The position numbers and the translations under genes are program-made. The notes below the pieces were generated by a model. It saw only the letters and a program-made list of their open reading frames with translations. It had not been told where the DNA came from and did not search any database. A stretch of 64,000 nucleotides of DNA, taken from assembly GCA_050247435.1 (NCBI GenBank), contig JBFWUF010000027.1, positions 1 to 64,000 on the forward strand, written 5' to 3'. The stretch is from JAJVID01 sp050247435. Lineage in GTDB: Bacteria > Acidobacteriota > Blastocatellia > RBC074. Shown in pieces: positions 50,158-60,500 of the stretch (positions within the stretch are counted from its first letter, which is position 1; the number at the start of each line of letters is the position of its first letter).

Positions 50158-50718
50158 ATGAAGATTCTGTTTGCAATGCTCGTTACGCTTTGTTGCGCGC
50201 TCAATCTGTTCGCTCAATCGCCAAGCTCTCAATCAGGCGCGTCGCAGTCGAACGCCCAAGCCCCGCCAAGATCGTGCGGATCGAGGCCCGAATACCGTCA
50301 ATTCGATTTCTGGATCGGCGAATGGGATGTGCAGGCGGGCGGCCAGCAAGCCGGGACAAGCAGCGTGCAATTGATCCTCGGCGATTGCGTCATCTTCGAA
50401 AACTGGACAGGCGCGCGCGGAATGACCGGCAAGAGCTTCAACATCTACAACGCCGCCAAAAGCAAATGGCAGCAGACATGGGTGGACAGCACCGGCAATG
50501 TGCTTGAGTTGTACGGAGAGTTTAAAGACGGCGCGATGCGGTTGGCCGGCGAAAAGCCCGGCCCGAACGGCGGCAAGATTATCAACAAACTCAGCTTCTT
50601 CCCGCTGGAAGGCGGGCGTGTGCGCCAGCTCTGGGAATCGTCGAACGACGGCGGCAAAAACTGGAGCGTCGCTTTCGACGGCTTGTACATCAAGAAAAAG
50701 GTGGCGAGTGTGAAATGA
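50158..50718 (+). CDS. secreted DUF1579-like small protein
   Basis: This 186-aa protein has a signal peptide (MKILFAMLVTLCCALNLFAQ) and a small beta-barrel type domain. QFDFWIGEWDVQ and IFENWTGARG are the conserved strands seen in DUF1579-like or lipocalin-like proteins, and LWESSNDGGKNW follows. The ligand is unknown. AAGGAGATAAAGGCA precedes the ATG. Confidence 0.72.
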   Translation: MKILFAMLVTLCCALNLFAQSPSSQSGASQSNAQAPPRSCGSRPEYRQFDFWIGEWDVQAGGQQAGTSSVQLILGDCVIFENWTGARGMTGKSFNIYNAAKSKWQQTWVDSTGNVLELYGEFKDGAMRLAGEKPGPNGGKIINKLSFFPLEGGRVRQLWESSNDGGKNWSVAFDGLYIKKKVASVK

Positions 50719-50849
50719 CTGGTTTCGCAGGTTGAATCCCGCCAGAGTCACAATCGAATCCACGCGCAACGGCGAAGTGGTCAAAAACGAACTCGCCAAT
50801 TAGAATTCGACTTCAATCCAAATTTCATCGGATCGGATTAAGGAGAGAT

Positions 50850-51821
50850 ATGAAAGCGATTGTTGTCGAAAATACCGGCGGGCCGGAGGTTCTGGTTTAC
50901 CGCGAGACGCCGTCGCCAACGCCGAAGACCGGAGAAGCGCTGGTCAAGCTTGAAGCCATCGGCTTGAACTACATTGACGTTTACCACCGCACGGGCCTTT
51001 ATCCGCTGCCTCGCCCGTTCATTCCCGGAATGGAAGCCGCTGGCGTTGTTGAAGCCGTCGGCCCCGGCGTGACCGAGGTCGCAGCCGGAGACCGTGTAGC
51101 TTACGCGATGCAGCCAGGCGCATATGCCGAATATGCTGTCGTGCCCGCGTGGAAGCTGGTCAAAGTCCCGGAAGGCGTGAGCGCCCAGCAGGCCGCAGCC
51201 GCGATGCTGCAAGGTATGACGGCGCATTACCTGACGACTTCCGTTTATCCGCTGAAAGCCGGCGAAACCGCGCTCGTTCACGCGGCTGCGGGCGGCGTGG
51301 GATTGCTGCTGATCCAGATGGCCAAACGCATTGGCGCGCGCGCCATCGGCACCGTTTCGACCGAAGCCAAAGCCGAGCTTGCGCGCGAAGCCGGAGCCGA
51401 TGAAATCATTCTTTACTCCCAGCAGGATTTTGAGCAGGAGACGCGCCGCTTGACGAACGGAAAAGGCGTGCAGGTGGTCTACGATTCGGTCGGCAAAGAT
51501 ACTTTCCTGAAAAGCCTGTCGTCGCTTGCGCCGCGCGGGATGATGGCGCTCTTCGGCCAATCGAGTGGCCCCGTCGCATCGTTTGATCCCGCGCTGCTCG
51601 CGCAGAAAGGATCGCTCTTTTTGACCAGGCCGAGCCTGGCGCAATACGCCGCGACGCGCGACGAATTGCTTTGGCGCGCGGGCGATCTGTTCAACGGGAT
51701 CAAATCGGGCGAATTGAAGATGCTGATCGAAAAGACTTTCCCGCTGCGTGACGCCGCCGAAGCGCACCGGCAGCTTGAGGGCAGGAAGACGACAGGAAAA
51801 GTGGTATTGATTCCCGGTTAG
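50850..51821 (+). CDS. NADPH:quinone oxidoreductase, zinc-independent MDR type
   Basis: This 323-aa medium-chain reductase has LNYIDVYHRTGLYPL and the nucleotide-binding HAAAGGVGLLLIQMA near 145. GLPRPFIPGMEAAGVVEAVG is the start of the GroES-like domain. No structural-zinc cysteines appear, as for quinone reductases (QOR1). It reduces quinones or enones using NADPH. The stop overlaps the convergent cupin stop by four bases (51818-51821). Confidence 0.92.
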   Translation: MKAIVVENTGGPEVLVYRETPSPTPKTGEALVKLEAIGLNYIDVYHRTGLYPLPRPFIPGMEAAGVVEAVGPGVTEVAAGDRVAYAMQPGAYAEYAVVPAWKLVKVPEGVSAQQAAAAMLQGMTAHYLTTSVYPLKAGETALVHAAAGGVGLLLIQMAKRIGARAIGTVSTEAKAELAREAGADEIILYSQQDFEQETRRLTNGKGVQVVYDSVGKDTFLKSLSSLAPRGMMALFGQSSGPVASFDPALLAQKGSLFLTRPSLAQYAATRDELLWRAGDLFNGIKSGELKMLIEKTFPLRDAAEAHRQLEGRKTTGKVVLIPG

Positions 51822-52240
51822 GCGTCCTTCGGTGGATTCTCGATAAACCATTCCGCAATCGCTGGCATTTCCGGCTCGAAATTGCCTGGGATCGAAAAGT
51901 TCAGAAAGCCTGCCCGGCTTGAACTTCGATTCTCGAAATTATGCGTCACTCCACCCGGCGCCAGTACGAAGGAGCCTTTGGGGGCGTCAATCCAGCGGTC
52001 GCCAACAAGAAAGCTCATCGTCCCTTCAATTACATAAAAAATATCGTCTTCGGCGTGGGAGTGCGCTCCTGGGCCTTGCGTGTGTGCTTCCAGCCACCAT
52101 TCGGAGATGGAATACGCTTTTTGTGTTTCGTCTCCGTCTGCTTTGAAGACGGCGCTAATGCGTCCCATCGGGTACGAACGCCCGGCGCCGGGAGGCAGAA
52201 AAATGCCGGCTCTTTTGGAAGAGTTGTCCTGGTTGCTCAT
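51818..52240 (-). CDS. cupin-domain protein
   Basis: This 140-aa cupin has GPGAHSHAEDDIFYVIEG (metal-binding His residues) and PGGVTHNFENR (later His). The N-terminus IFLPPGAGRSYPMGR is typical of a family of cupins in soil bacteria. The domain would bind one metal and a small ligand. It is convergent with the quinone reductase by a 4-base overlap and has an AGGAGG-type site upstream of ATG 52240. Confidence 0.85.
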   Translation of the reverse strand: MSNQDNSSKRAGIFLPPGAGRSYPMGRISAVFKADGDETQKAYSISEWWLEAHTQGPGAHSHAEDDIFYVIEGTMSFLVGDRWIDAPKGSFVLAPGGVTHNFENRSSSRAGFLNFSIPGNFEPEMPAIAEWFIENPPKDA

Positions 52241-52483
52241 GAATCCTCCTAAAAGTTGCGCAAGATAAACCGCTCAGATTGCTCATCGCTCGAAGGTTGT
52301 GATTGTGAGGCATCCACATTCAGTGATCAAGGTTGAGAGCAAAGCCATTATTCGTCCTGCATTGAGGGCTTGAAAACAGGTGATTGCCCTTGCTTTCAAT
52401 TTCATGTAGATTTTCGGCGATCAGAACCCATTTCTAGCGGCAACGTTCAACAACTCTGGCATACATTTATTGGAGCGCGGCCT

Positions 52484-53461
52484 ATGGTGATCTCAATCGT
52501 GTTGCTTAGCCTGATCCTGCACATCTTCCCCGCTCAACGCTCTTTCGCCGTGATCGGGAGCGTGCGGGGCACGAGCGGGCAGAGAGTGACATCCATTCGC
52601 GTCTCTCTGCTCGATGAAAATTATCATTCGATCAGAACGACCTTTGTTGACTCATCGGGCCGGTTCCAGTTCAGAGGTCTGCGCCAGGGCGTCTACCTCG
52701 TGCGCGTTGAACCTGTCGGGACGCCTTACGAAGAGCAGGTTCAGCGGGTCGAATTCCAGTCAATCTCCGGCAGGGGCGGCGGCAGCGAGGAGCCTTACAT
52801 GCTCGATTTCACGCTCAAGCGGAAGAAGAATTCGGGAGAGTCGCCCGTTCGGGAGATCATCTTCACCCAAACGATTCCAGACGCCGCTCGCGTCGAGTAC
52901 GAGCGCGGGGCCGGTTACCTCAACGAAGACAAGTTCGAGCAAGCTGGCGCGGCGCTCAAGAAGGCGATTGAAATTTTTCCAGATTATTTCCAGGCTCTTG
53001 AATTGCTCGGTACCGAGTACGTCAAGCGAGGGCAATTCGCCGCCGCATTGCCACTTCTGGCGCACGCCGTGGAGGTCAACGGCAGAGCGCCGAAGAGTCT
53101 TTACTCGCTCGGCGTCGCGAACGTAAAGCTGAACCGCCTGTCCGAGGCCATCGAGTGGTTGAAGAAGGCCGCTGTCGCGGATTCTGCGAACGTCAACGTC
53201 TACATCATGCTCGGCCAGGCATACGGCAACAACCGCGAATACGATCAGGCGCTGGCTGCGCTCAAGAAGGCAATCGAACTGGGCGGCGATCATGCGGTGG
53301 ACGTTCATTTCTATCTGGCCTCGATTTATAACAGGCAGGGCAAATATTCCGAGGCGGTGAAGGAGTTGGAGATTTACCTCAAGGAAGCAAAAGGCATTGA
53401 CCAGGCGCAGATCAAGACGGCGATTGATAAGTTGAAGGCGAAGGAGAAGGCGAATAACTGA
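52484..53461 (+). CDS. exported TPR protein with carboxypeptidase-regulatory-like N-domain
   Basis: This 325-aa protein has a signal peptide (about 1-22) and an Ig-like beta domain (about 25-110, SVRGTSGQRVTSIRVSLLDE). Three to four TPR repeats follow (about 135-310), including AGAALKKAIEIFPDYFQALE and AVADSANVNVYIMLGQAYG. ATG 52484 has GGAG eight bases upstream, whereas the frame extends to 52370 without one. TPRs suggest a scaffolding role. A terminator lies 26 bases after the stop. Confidence 0.78.
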   Translation: MVISIVLLSLILHIFPAQRSFAVIGSVRGTSGQRVTSIRVSLLDENYHSIRTTFVDSSGRFQFRGLRQGVYLVRVEPVGTPYEEQVQRVEFQSISGRGGGSEEPYMLDFTLKRKKNSGESPVREIIFTQTIPDAARVEYERGAGYLNEDKFEQAGAALKKAIEIFPDYFQALELLGTEYVKRGQFAAALPLLAHAVEVNGRAPKSLYSLGVANVKLNRLSEAIEWLKKAAVADSANVNVYIMLGQAYGNNREYDQALAALKKAIELGGDHAVDVHFYLASIYNRQGKYSEAVKELEIYLKEAKGIDQAQIKTAIDKLKAKEKANN

Positions 53462-53486
53462 TCGCTCTGTTTCGCACGCATTCAAA

Positions 53487-53522
53487 AAAGGGCTGCCATC
53501 TCCGTGGAGTTGGCAGCCCTTT
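53487..53522. terminator. bidirectional terminator between TPR and TonB receptor genes
   Basis: AAAGGGCTGCCA (53487-53498) pairs with TGGCAGCCCTTT (53511-53522). An inner CTCC/GGAG pairs within the 12-base loop, giving a two-step stem. A and T tracts flank both sides, so it serves the TPR gene (plus) and the TonB receptor (minus), whose stop is at 53558. Confidence 0.88.
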
Positions 53523-53557
53523 GATTTTCCATCACTCCGTTTCCGAAGTGGATGGGG

Positions 53558-56500
53558 TTAGAAGATGACTCGGAATCCGAACCGGAGTTCACGAATTCCC
53601 TGGTAGGCGTTCGAGCCTTCAGGCGTGAGGCCCGACTGCCGTGTGCCCGGCAACCCATAAGTCGGATCGAGCAATTGCGTGGTTCGCGGCTGCCCAGTGG
53701 CGGGGTTGATCGTGCCCGGCGCATAGAACAGCGTGTTGACGTCGAACCCGCCGAAGAATTGCTGATCCGAAATGACGGCGTTGCCGTTGCGGTTCAATCG
53801 GCTGCGAACGTTCATCACCGCCGCCTGATTGAAGAGGTTCTGGACGTTCATGTCCAGCTTGATTTTCACGCGCTCCGTCACGTTGATCGTGTGACCGATC
53901 AGGATGTCGGTTTGCGTGAAGGTGTCGGAACGACCGAGGTCGCCGCGTCCGTTGAAGAAGACCGGAACAATGACCGTCGCCTCGGAGGTCAGCGGCGTGC
54001 CGCTGTAAGCCACCTGCGAGAGCGAGAAGTTGGTCGTGCCTAACTTCGACCTCAGGTCATAGTTGCCGAAGAACGTGAACGAATGCGGGCGGTCGGTGCC
54101 GAGCGGCCCGTAAACGTTGTTGCCCTTCGAGTCGAAGTTGATATAAGGCAAATCGAACGCGCGCGACGCGCCTGGGTCGGAACGTCCGTTCTCGTCCGAG
54201 TTGGCCAAACCGGCGTAGTTGCCGTAAAGCCGGCTGTAGGTGTACGAGACGAAGTAGCTGAAATTGCGCGCGAAGCCTTCATTGAAGCGTCCGTCGAGCC
54301 GGAACTCCAAGCCGTCGTACTGGCGCTTGGCGCGCGGCACCAGATACTGGCCTTCCTTGAGGTTGATCGTCTGGCCGCTCAAGGCGCTGATGCTCCGGTC
54401 GCGCAGCCCGAAGCCGGGGTTGCCGGTAATGTAGACTTCGTTCTCGTCCGCATCGAGCACGCCGATGTCTTCGAGCGCGCGCATCAACCGTTTGCGGGTG
54501 TAGCGAGCCGAGAAGACCAGATTTGACGCGAACTGGTGAGTAGAGGTGACGGTGAACTCGCGCTGCTCATACGGTTTGACGTTCGGGTCAACCGAAAGGA
54601 GCCGCCCCTGGCTGTCAATCTCTAGCGTCCGGTTGTCGAACTCCGTGATCAGCGATCCGACCGCAGTCGGATTCCCCTTCGAAAGCGCCGAGAGTTTGGT
54701 TGGATCGTCCAGCTTGTAGACGTGACTGACCCAGTAATCGCCGCCGAACGAGCCGCGGGCGATCTCGTACTTCATCACGTCGTAGTAGTGACCGTAACTG
54801 GCGCTGAGTTTCCATTTGCCAGTTCCCAACACGTCCCACGCAAAGCCGAGACGCGGCGCGATCTTGTCCCCCCAGCCGAAACTGATCGGGTTCTCGACCT
54901 TGGCCCCGCGATAGGTCTTCGTGTAGGGCGGAAGGAACTCGTTCTCGAAACGGACGCCGAGATTGAGGTTGATGCGCGGGCTGAGCTGCCAGGCATCCTG
55001 AATGTAGAAGCCCTGGTTGCGGCTGTTGACTTTGGCGTTGTGGCGGACGCCGTCTTCCCAGATGTAATAGCCGTACGCGCCGCGTTGATTGACCGTGGTG
55101 CCGCGCGTGAAAGCCTCGCCCCAGTAGATGTCAAACCGGCCGTTGAGGTAGTTGTCATCAACATCGTTGGCCAGACGGTTGAGCGCGTAGCCTGCCTTCA
55201 AGGTATGTTGCTGACCGAAGGCGCGGGCGATGTAGGTGCCATCCAGATAGACGTTGTGACGCGTCGTGATGTCACGCAACACCGCGAACGTGCTGCTGAT
55301 AGGTCTGTAATCGGTGTTGCCCGCAAGCGAAGCCGGCACCGGCGGGTTGGTCTGCGAAGAAGTCGGCGTTCGATACCAGAGGTATGGGCCGGCGGGCAGA
55401 CCGTAGCTGCCGTTGGTCGCCGTGTAGAGACCGTTCAAGGTCGAGCCTTTATCGTTGAGATACTTGTACCCGTAGCGGGCGCTCAGCACCAGCTTCGATG
55501 TCGGCGTGTAGGTGACCGCCGCCGTGTAGGCGTTCGATGGCGTGTAGCCGCCGAGCACCGACTGGTCGTTGGTCGGCGCGGCGACACGTCCGTCGGCTAT
55601 CGGCAGCAGGCCGTTAACTTTGGTCGGCGTCCAGATATACGAGGTATTGATCTGCAGCTTCTGGGTCGGCGCGTAATCAAGGCGGCCAATCCCGTAATGA
55701 CGCTTAACGTCCTGCGTGAAAGTTTTCGTGGAGTTGTCGGCAGCGAAATTGATCGTGCGCTCGGTGCGAATCACTTCTGGAAAGTAGCTGGTGAAGAAGT
55801 GCAGGCGGTCTTTGAGAACCGGGCCGCCGAGCGAGAATCCGGGGAAGAAGGCGCGATAATCGTCTTCCTTCGCGCGGAAGAACTCGGCCACGTTCGGGTT
55901 GGTGCGGTTGGGCTGCCAGTAGCCGCGTCCCTGTGAGTTCAGCGCGGAGTTGGTAAAGAGGAACGCCCCTTCGCCGTGGAACTCGTTCGAGCCGCTCTTG
56001 GTCACGACGTTGACCACGCCGCCTGTCGCCCCGCCGTATTCGGCCTCGAAACCGCCGCTCTTGACCTGCACCTCGCGGATGAATTCGAAGGGGATCGAAT
56101 CGGCTCGGCGCAGTTGGCCTTTGCGAACATCGGTCACCTCAACGCCGTCGAGGATGAAGGCGTTCTCGGCGCCGCTTGCGCCATCTACCTGAATGCCGCC
56201 GACGCCTTCATTTCCGCCTTTCGGTTCCGGGCGCACGCCAGGAGCAGCCTTTAGGATTGAGTGGAAGTTGCGGCCCCTGGGAGTGTTGTCAATGAACTGT
56301 TCCGTGAGGTTGGTTGCGGTTCGGCTCGACGTGATGTCCAATGCCTCAGCCGTGGCGGTGATGTTCACCTGCTCCGAAACATTGCCCGCCGGGAGCGCGA
56401 TTTCGAGCGTCAACTCTTTCCCCAATTGTACGGCGATCTCTTCCTTCTTGACGGTCTTGAAACCTTCCCGGTTGACAGTGATGGAATAAATGCCTACCGG

Positions 56501-56746
56501 GAGCCGGGGGAAGTTATAAGCGCCGACGCCATCGGTAACCACTTCTATTGGCCTCACCAGCGCGGAGCTTGAGGCCGTGACTTTGGCGCCAGGAATTGCG
56601 GCGCCAGTATCATCTTTAACTACACCCTGGATGCTTCCCGCGTTTTCCTGGGAATACGCCAGCGGCGCAGCTACCACGAGCGCGATGGCACAACATATCA
56701 GGCTCAAGGTATTTTTAAGCGCATTAGCCAATGATCTTCGTTTCAT
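53558..56746 (-). CDS. Oar-like TonB-dependent outer-membrane receptor
   Basis: This 1062-aa protein has a signal peptide (about 1-32), a carboxypeptidase-regulatory domain (about 35-115, SIQGVVKDDTGAAIPGAKV), a plug domain (about 120-230) and a large beta barrel ending in RFGFRVIF, whose last Phe is a BAM signal. FIREVQVKSGGFEAEYGGATGG is the plug motif used in Oar-like receptors common in Acidobacteriota. It should import or bind large ligands or carry matrix functions. ATG 56746 is preferred to a longer frame to 56944. Confidence 0.9.
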   Translation of the reverse strand: MKRRSLANALKNTLSLICCAIALVVAAPLAYSQENAGSIQGVVKDDTGAAIPGAKVTASSSALVRPIEVVTDGVGAYNFPRLPVGIYSITVNREGFKTVKKEEIAVQLGKELTLEIALPAGNVSEQVNITATAEALDITSSRTATNLTEQFIDNTPRGRNFHSILKAAPGVRPEPKGGNEGVGGIQVDGASGAENAFILDGVEVTDVRKGQLRRADSIPFEFIREVQVKSGGFEAEYGGATGGVVNVVTKSGSNEFHGEGAFLFTNSALNSQGRGYWQPNRTNPNVAEFFRAKEDDYRAFFPGFSLGGPVLKDRLHFFTSYFPEVIRTERTINFAADNSTKTFTQDVKRHYGIGRLDYAPTQKLQINTSYIWTPTKVNGLLPIADGRVAAPTNDQSVLGGYTPSNAYTAAVTYTPTSKLVLSARYGYKYLNDKGSTLNGLYTATNGSYGLPAGPYLWYRTPTSSQTNPPVPASLAGNTDYRPISSTFAVLRDITTRHNVYLDGTYIARAFGQQHTLKAGYALNRLANDVDDNYLNGRFDIYWGEAFTRGTTVNQRGAYGYYIWEDGVRHNAKVNSRNQGFYIQDAWQLSPRINLNLGVRFENEFLPPYTKTYRGAKVENPISFGWGDKIAPRLGFAWDVLGTGKWKLSASYGHYYDVMKYEIARGSFGGDYWVSHVYKLDDPTKLSALSKGNPTAVGSLITEFDNRTLEIDSQGRLLSVDPNVKPYEQREFTVTSTHQFASNLVFSARYTRKRLMRALEDIGVLDADENEVYITGNPGFGLRDRSISALSGQTINLKEGQYLVPRAKRQYDGLEFRLDGRFNEGFARNFSYFVSYTYSRLYGNYAGLANSDENGRSDPGASRAFDLPYINFDSKGNNVYGPLGTDRPHSFTFFGNYDLRSKLGTTNFSLSQVAYSGTPLTSEATVIVPVFFNGRGDLGRSDTFTQTDILIGHTINVTERVKIKLDMNVQNLFNQAAVMNVRSRLNRNGNAVISDQQFFGGFDVNTLFYAPGTINPATGQPRTTQLLDPTYGLPGTRQSGLTPEGSNAYQGIRELRFGFRVIF

Positions 56747-57563
56747 ATGGCAAGTCCCTTTCATCTTAAATTGTTTCGAGTTGGTAACACGGCGCGCGGT
56801 TGGCGTCTGACCGTGAAACCCGGATTGAGCTTGGAAAAGATTGAGCTTGGTTACACAAGACACACGACGGCCTGAATCGGCCCGGCTGAGCCGACTCAAA
56901 ACGCCCGCTTCGTGCTCTTGATCCTGATTTGGTCTTCCCGCCAACGAACTTAGCGGTTAGTTAAATAGCCCGATGATAATTTTGATTATTGTGGGCAGCT
57001 CGCGGACTGTTTTAGAAATAAATCCAAATGATTTTTTCCAAGTCCCATAGCTTGTTGTGCAACTGTCATTCCAGCTAACAACGGCGCAACTGGGTTCAAT
57101 AAGCTGGTATGAATCAGGTATTGAAAGACGAAGAAGGCCAGGTAAATTTCGGAAATCCAGATTCCAATTCAGATTTTCGGATTTAAACGTTAGTAAGCGC
57201 GGCATGCATGAAGCCGGCTTACCGCAATTGGAATACTAGTGTCAGGAGTACAAGACAATTGAGAGCGTTGAAGCCGCCAGAGAGCGCGAAAACTCCGCAG
57301 GAATGGGCTTTAAAGCTTACCGAGGTATAAAGGGAATTGGTTTTAGGCTGGTGGCGATGGCGTGTATATGGAAAGGATTCAAATTCGCTTGATGAGCCGG
57401 ATTGAGTGGGAATTATAGTTGGCCTTCAAAATTGCGCCGGCTGCATCGCTCGCGAAAAGGCTTCCGTATAACTCAACCGGCACAGGCGCGGTGAATGACA
57501 GCGGCCAGCTTTCAACTTGAAACAAGACTGATGGATTGAAAACTGGCCGCTGAAGATTAGCGG
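56747..57563. other. 817-bp region between TonB receptor and Tricorn genes
   Basis: No gene is evident. The segment around 56950-57240 is AT-rich compared to its neighbours and is a likely place for the receptor promoter. An inverted repeat at 57499-57552 lies at the Tricorn end. Short plus-strand frames near 57057-57239 look non-coding. Confidence 0.55.
57499..57552 (-). terminator. 17-bp hairpin downstream of the Tricorn-like gene
   Basis: CAGCGGCCAG-C-TTTCAA (57499-57515) pairs with TTGAAA-A-CTGGCCGCTG (57536-57552) with one mismatch and a 20-base loop. It lies 12 bases past the stop on the minus strand. No T run follows, so it may end transcription with help or protect the 3' end. Confidence 0.55.
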
Positions 57564-60500
57564 TTATTCCTTCTTCACCACAGTCCCTTTCTGCCCGATC
57601 TGCTTCAACAACTCCTGTACAGCCGTTTCAAGCTGACGGTCACGTCCGGCCAGATTATCCTCCGGCGTGTTCTCGACCAGAATATCCGGCTGCACGCCGT
57701 TGTTTTCCATGTTGGTTCGCTTCGCGTCGGCCAGATAAACACCTACGCCGGGCGTGCGCACTGTTGAGCCGTCAATCAGCGAATAACTGCCCGTGCCGAT
57801 GACGGCGCCCATCGTCGGTGTGCCGATGGTTTTGCCAAGGCCCAATGCGCGGAAGCCTGCGGGGAACATCTCAGCGTTGGAAGCCGAGCGCCAGTTTTGC
57901 AAGACCACCTTCGGGCCGAAGAATCCGGCGAAGGGGCGGCCTGAAGGTTCGGTTCCGCGCGGCTGCCAGACTTGGTACTGGCGCTGAACGAGGATGGCGA
58001 GCAATTCCTGTTCGATGTTGCCGCCGCCGTTCCAGCGCTGATCAATGATCAGGGCCTCTTTGTTGCGGTTCTCGCGGATTTCTTTCTCGAATTTGCGCAA
58101 GCTGGGCTGGTTCATCGCCTGGATGTGCAGGTAGCCGATGCGCCCGTTCGAGAGCTTTTCGACTATTTCACCGCGCTGTTTGACCCAGCGTTCGTAACGA
58201 AGCTGACTGAAAGCGCCACTTGAAATCGGTTCAATGCGGGTTTGCCACGCGCCGTCCTCCGCCGGTTTGTTGTTGAACGTGACGGCGACTTTGCGGTTGA
58301 GACGGTTGTCGTTGTTGAGCAGCGGCCAGAAATTGTCTCCCGCTTTGACGGGTTTGCCATTGATGGCCAGCAGGTAATCGCCCTCGCCGACCTTCACCCA
58401 GTCTTTGTCCGCCGGGCCATCTTCGAAAACGTGCGTGACGCGGTAACGTCCGGCCCGTTCGTCGCTTTCAAGTTCGACGCCGAGGTGCGAAGTCGAGATC
58501 GAGCCTTCGCGACCTCTGAAGCCGGGAGCCGCGCCAGTGTGCGATGCGTTCAACTCGCCGATCATCTCGTTGATGATGTTGAGCAGTTCCTGGCGGTCGC
58601 CAACATCGGCGACCAGCGGCTGGTATTTGGCGCGCGCGGCATCCCAGTTTTGCCCGTGCATCTGCGGGTCATAGAAGCGATATTTCATTGTGCGCCAGGC
58701 GTCGTCGAACATCTCGGCCCATTCGGCGGGCTTGTCAATTTTGACTTTGGCCGTGAAGTTGACGCGCCGGTGCCCTCCTTGACCCCCACTGCCTCCGCCC
58801 AACGCGGCAAACCCGCCCGCGCCTCCGCCACTTGGCGAGAGCGAGACCGAGTAGACCGATTGGCCTTCGCGGAAGTAGAGCGAGCGGCCATCGCGTGTAA
58901 TATTGAGGCCCGAAATGCCTCTGCCGAATCCGCCGAATCCGCCGCGGCCTGGGCCGCCTTCGTCATCACCCGCGCCGCCTTGTCCGATCGTGACGCGCGT
59001 GAGTCGGCGTCCGTCTTCCTGAATCGAGTAGATGACAGGAGTGCTGCGCAGTCCGGCCAGTTCGGTGGTCACAAAAACTATTGTGCGGTTGTCAGGCGTG
59101 ATGGCGAAGTTGAAGACCGAAGACGGCATGCGCGTCAATTGCCGCGTGCGGCGCTTCAATCCCGCCCAATCAATGTTGATCTCGCGCGGCGGTGGATTGC
59201 GTTGTGGCGGACCGGCGCGTCGCTGTCCGCCGCCCTCTCCGGCTTCGGACTGTTCGGCTCGCATCTCCGGGTCATTCGGATCGTGGTCTTCGCGTTCGAG
59301 CGTAATGTGGTGGATCTGCGCCGAGGCTTGGCCACCGCCACCACCAAATCCACCGCCTTCGTTGCGGACGAAGTAGAGTTTGCGTCCATCGGGGCTGAAA
59401 CGCGGGTTGACATCGCTGTAGGAATCGAAGGTTACGGCGCGAGCATCGCCCCCCGCCGACGGGATCAAATAAATATCGGTGTTGCGCGTGTGATCGGCTT
59501 TCGAGAAGGCGATCCATTTGCCGTCGGGTGACCAGACGGGCGCGCTAATGGCGCCGTAGCGTGATGAAGAAAGCTCGGCGGTCTGCTTGCTCTCCAGCGT
59601 GTACTTGCGCAGCTTGCCGTCGGAGCCGGTGAAGGCGATTTCTTTGGAGTTGGGAGACCAGGAGAAGTTGGATTTCAGCGTGTCCAGATCGGTGACCTTT
59701 TGCGGTTCGCCCGCGCCATCGGCTGCGATGATGTAAATCTCTTCGCGGCCGTTTCGGTCGGAAATGAACGTGATCCACTTGCCGTCAGGCGAATATTTCG
59801 GATCCTTGTCGCGCCAGGGACTGTTGGTGATCTGGCGCAGGTCGCCATCGTCGGTCGGCGCGGTGAATATTTCGCCGTGGACGGAGAGCACGATGCGGCG
59901 CCCCGAAGGCGCGAGGTCGTAATCGTCAAGCTGTGAATTGAAGTCGCGCGTTTCGATCAGGTTCTCCTGTGTCTCGGCGGCGATATCGAGCTTGATCGGG
60001 GCGGCTTTCCGGCTGACCACGTCCAGCTTCCAGACGCCGAAGCCGTGTTCAAAAACAATCGCCTTGCCGTCTGCGCTCATTGCGGGCCAGCGCACGTCGC
60101 CGGTCTTGAATGAAGTCACCTGCTCGGCTTTGCCACCGCTTTCGCGGACGCGCCAGATGTTGGTCAAGCCATTGCCTTCGCGGTCGCTGACGAAGTAGAT
60201 GTGGCCGTCATGGCTCCACATCGGCCATGAATCCATCCCGTCGAAGTCGGTCACATCGGTGAATTTCTTGGCGGCGATGTCCATCACCGTCACGTCGGTT
60301 TGATACGAGCCACGATAATACTTGCGCCAGTAAGACTGCGACTTGCGATTGATCGCCAGTTTCTTGCCATCAGGCGAGAAGGTCGCGTAAACGCCCATGT
60401 CGGAGCCAGCGTTGCGCTCCTTTGCGTCATCGACGCTGACAGTGTAGAGCCTGCCCATGAAATCTTCGCTGCGCTGGCTGGCGAAGAGCACGGCGCGGCC

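Noticed and set aside
54722..55936. 404-codon plus-strand frame opposite the TonB receptor
   Set aside because: It is a shadow of the receptor gene and gives a low-complexity Arg/Val-rich product.
56747..56944. 66-codon N-terminal extension of the TonB receptor
   Set aside because: It precedes a normal signal peptide and has no ribosome site.
57057..57239. 60-codon plus-strand frame in the TonB-Tricorn gap
   Set aside because: It lacks a ribosome site and any domain, and its composition looks intergenic.
58242..59531. 429-codon plus-strand frame opposite the Tricorn gene
   Set aside because: It is a shadow frame with no recognisable protein features.
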